64,000 nt of DNA, taken from NCBI RefSeq assembly GCF_030539555.1, contig NZ_JAUNXX010000001.1, positions 1 to 64,000 on the forward strand. Reading direction: 5' to 3'. Below are positions 63,890 through 64,000 of this stretch, piece by piece. A program made the translations under genes and the position numbers. Every line of letters starts with the position of its first letter. Positions within the stretch are counted from its first letter, which is position 1. The DNA is from Methanobrevibacter sp. (GTDB lineage: Archaea; Methanobacteriota; Methanobacteria; Methanobacteriales; Methanobacteriaceae). Below the pieces are notes generated by a model, which did no database searches, had not been told where the DNA came from, and saw nothing but the letters and a program-made list of their open reading frames with translations.

Positions 63890-64000
63890 TTATTTGTAAC
63901 CCATGGTTTGTTTTCTGTAATGTGCCTGAGGATGGTCGCACATCGCACAGACATCTGGAGCGGCCTTTCCCTTATGCAAATATCCGCAATTGTTGCATTT
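63890..64000 (-). CDS. rubrerythrin, C-terminal end
   Basis: The last 36 residues of a gene that continues past the window edge: CNNCGYLHKGKAAPDVCAMC, then DHPQAHYRKQTMGYK and a stop at 63890. The two CxxC pairs form the rubredoxin-like iron site at the end of rubrerythrin, which detoxifies peroxide in anaerobes. The diiron domain lies outside the window. The nicotinamide phosphoribosyltransferase gene starts 70 bases downstream in the same direction. Confidence 0.85.
   Translation of the reverse strand, partial: KCNNCGYLHKGKAAPDVCAMCDHPQAHYRKQTMGYK

Noticed and set aside
63820-63954. 45-residue N-terminal extension of the nicotinamide phosphoribosyltransferase
   Set aside because: It overlaps the rubrerythrin coding end in another frame, and the enzyme family begins at MIENNICLLTDSYK.
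1-64000. tRNA, rRNA, RNase P RNA and SRP RNA genes
   Set aside because: I looked for T-loop sequences and conserved cores by eye and found no convincing candidate; a covariance model search would settle it.

Overview
The window looks like chromosomal DNA of a gut-type methanogenic archaeon of the Methanobrevibacter lineage. The evidence is the low GC content and AT-rich spacers, ribosome binding sites of the GGAGG/GGTGA type, and the gene content. It carries giant secreted adhesin-like proteins built from beta-helix, DUF11 and Ig-like repeats, a bile salt hydrolase, an archaeal-type thymidylate synthase, a rubrerythrin and a ferritin. The genus is inferred from protein style; no rRNA or tRNA gene is visible to confirm it.

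Left part (1-13.2 kb). A McrB-type ATPase and a LlaJI/McrC-like partner (cut by the window edge) form a restriction module. It is followed by a decayed tandem gene pair, a secreted acetolactate decarboxylase, several proteins of unknown function, a phosphodiesterase, a DUF4268 protein and a zinc-ribbon membrane protein. At 9.4-13.2 kb lies a tightly overlapping four-gene operon. It encodes a Cas4-like/DEDD double nuclease (DUF2779), an EEP-fold nuclease, a small cysteine-rich protein and a radical SAM enzyme. I regard this as the best candidate for an undescribed system.

Middle (13.2-38.8 kb). Secreted and membrane proteins are separated by two stretches full of gene remnants (14.1-16.6 kb and 18.7-19.6 kb). 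Two of the remnants are terminal fragments copied from intact genes nearby. Further on are an old yellow enzyme homologue, a potassium channel, a dCMP deaminase, a cytosolic histidine kinase coupled to a secreted Ig-like protein, a three-gene operon around a 1230-residue UvrD-type helicase-nuclease, a HEPN/MNT toxin-antitoxin pair, a MarR regulator next to a ferritin with a clear palindromic operator, an acyl-CoA ligase with an XRE-cupin regulator, an M14-like secreted protein and thymidylate synthase. Two non-coding stretches (33.77-33.94 kb and 36.92-37.08 kb) are rich in inverted repeats.

Right part (38.8-64 kb). Three adhesin genes occupy 22 kb on one strand. Two are paralogues of 1469 and 1251 residues in which a papain-like cysteine protease sits between a beta-helix and Ig-like repeats. 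The third is a 4658-residue giant with about 2300 residues of beta-helix repeats, 18 DUF11-like repeats and a C-terminal membrane anchor. Beyond it, a nicotinamide phosphoribosyltransferase and a bile salt hydrolase form an operon, and the window ends inside a rubrerythrin gene. Taken together, the right half points to life attached to surfaces in an animal gut with exposure to bile and oxygen.
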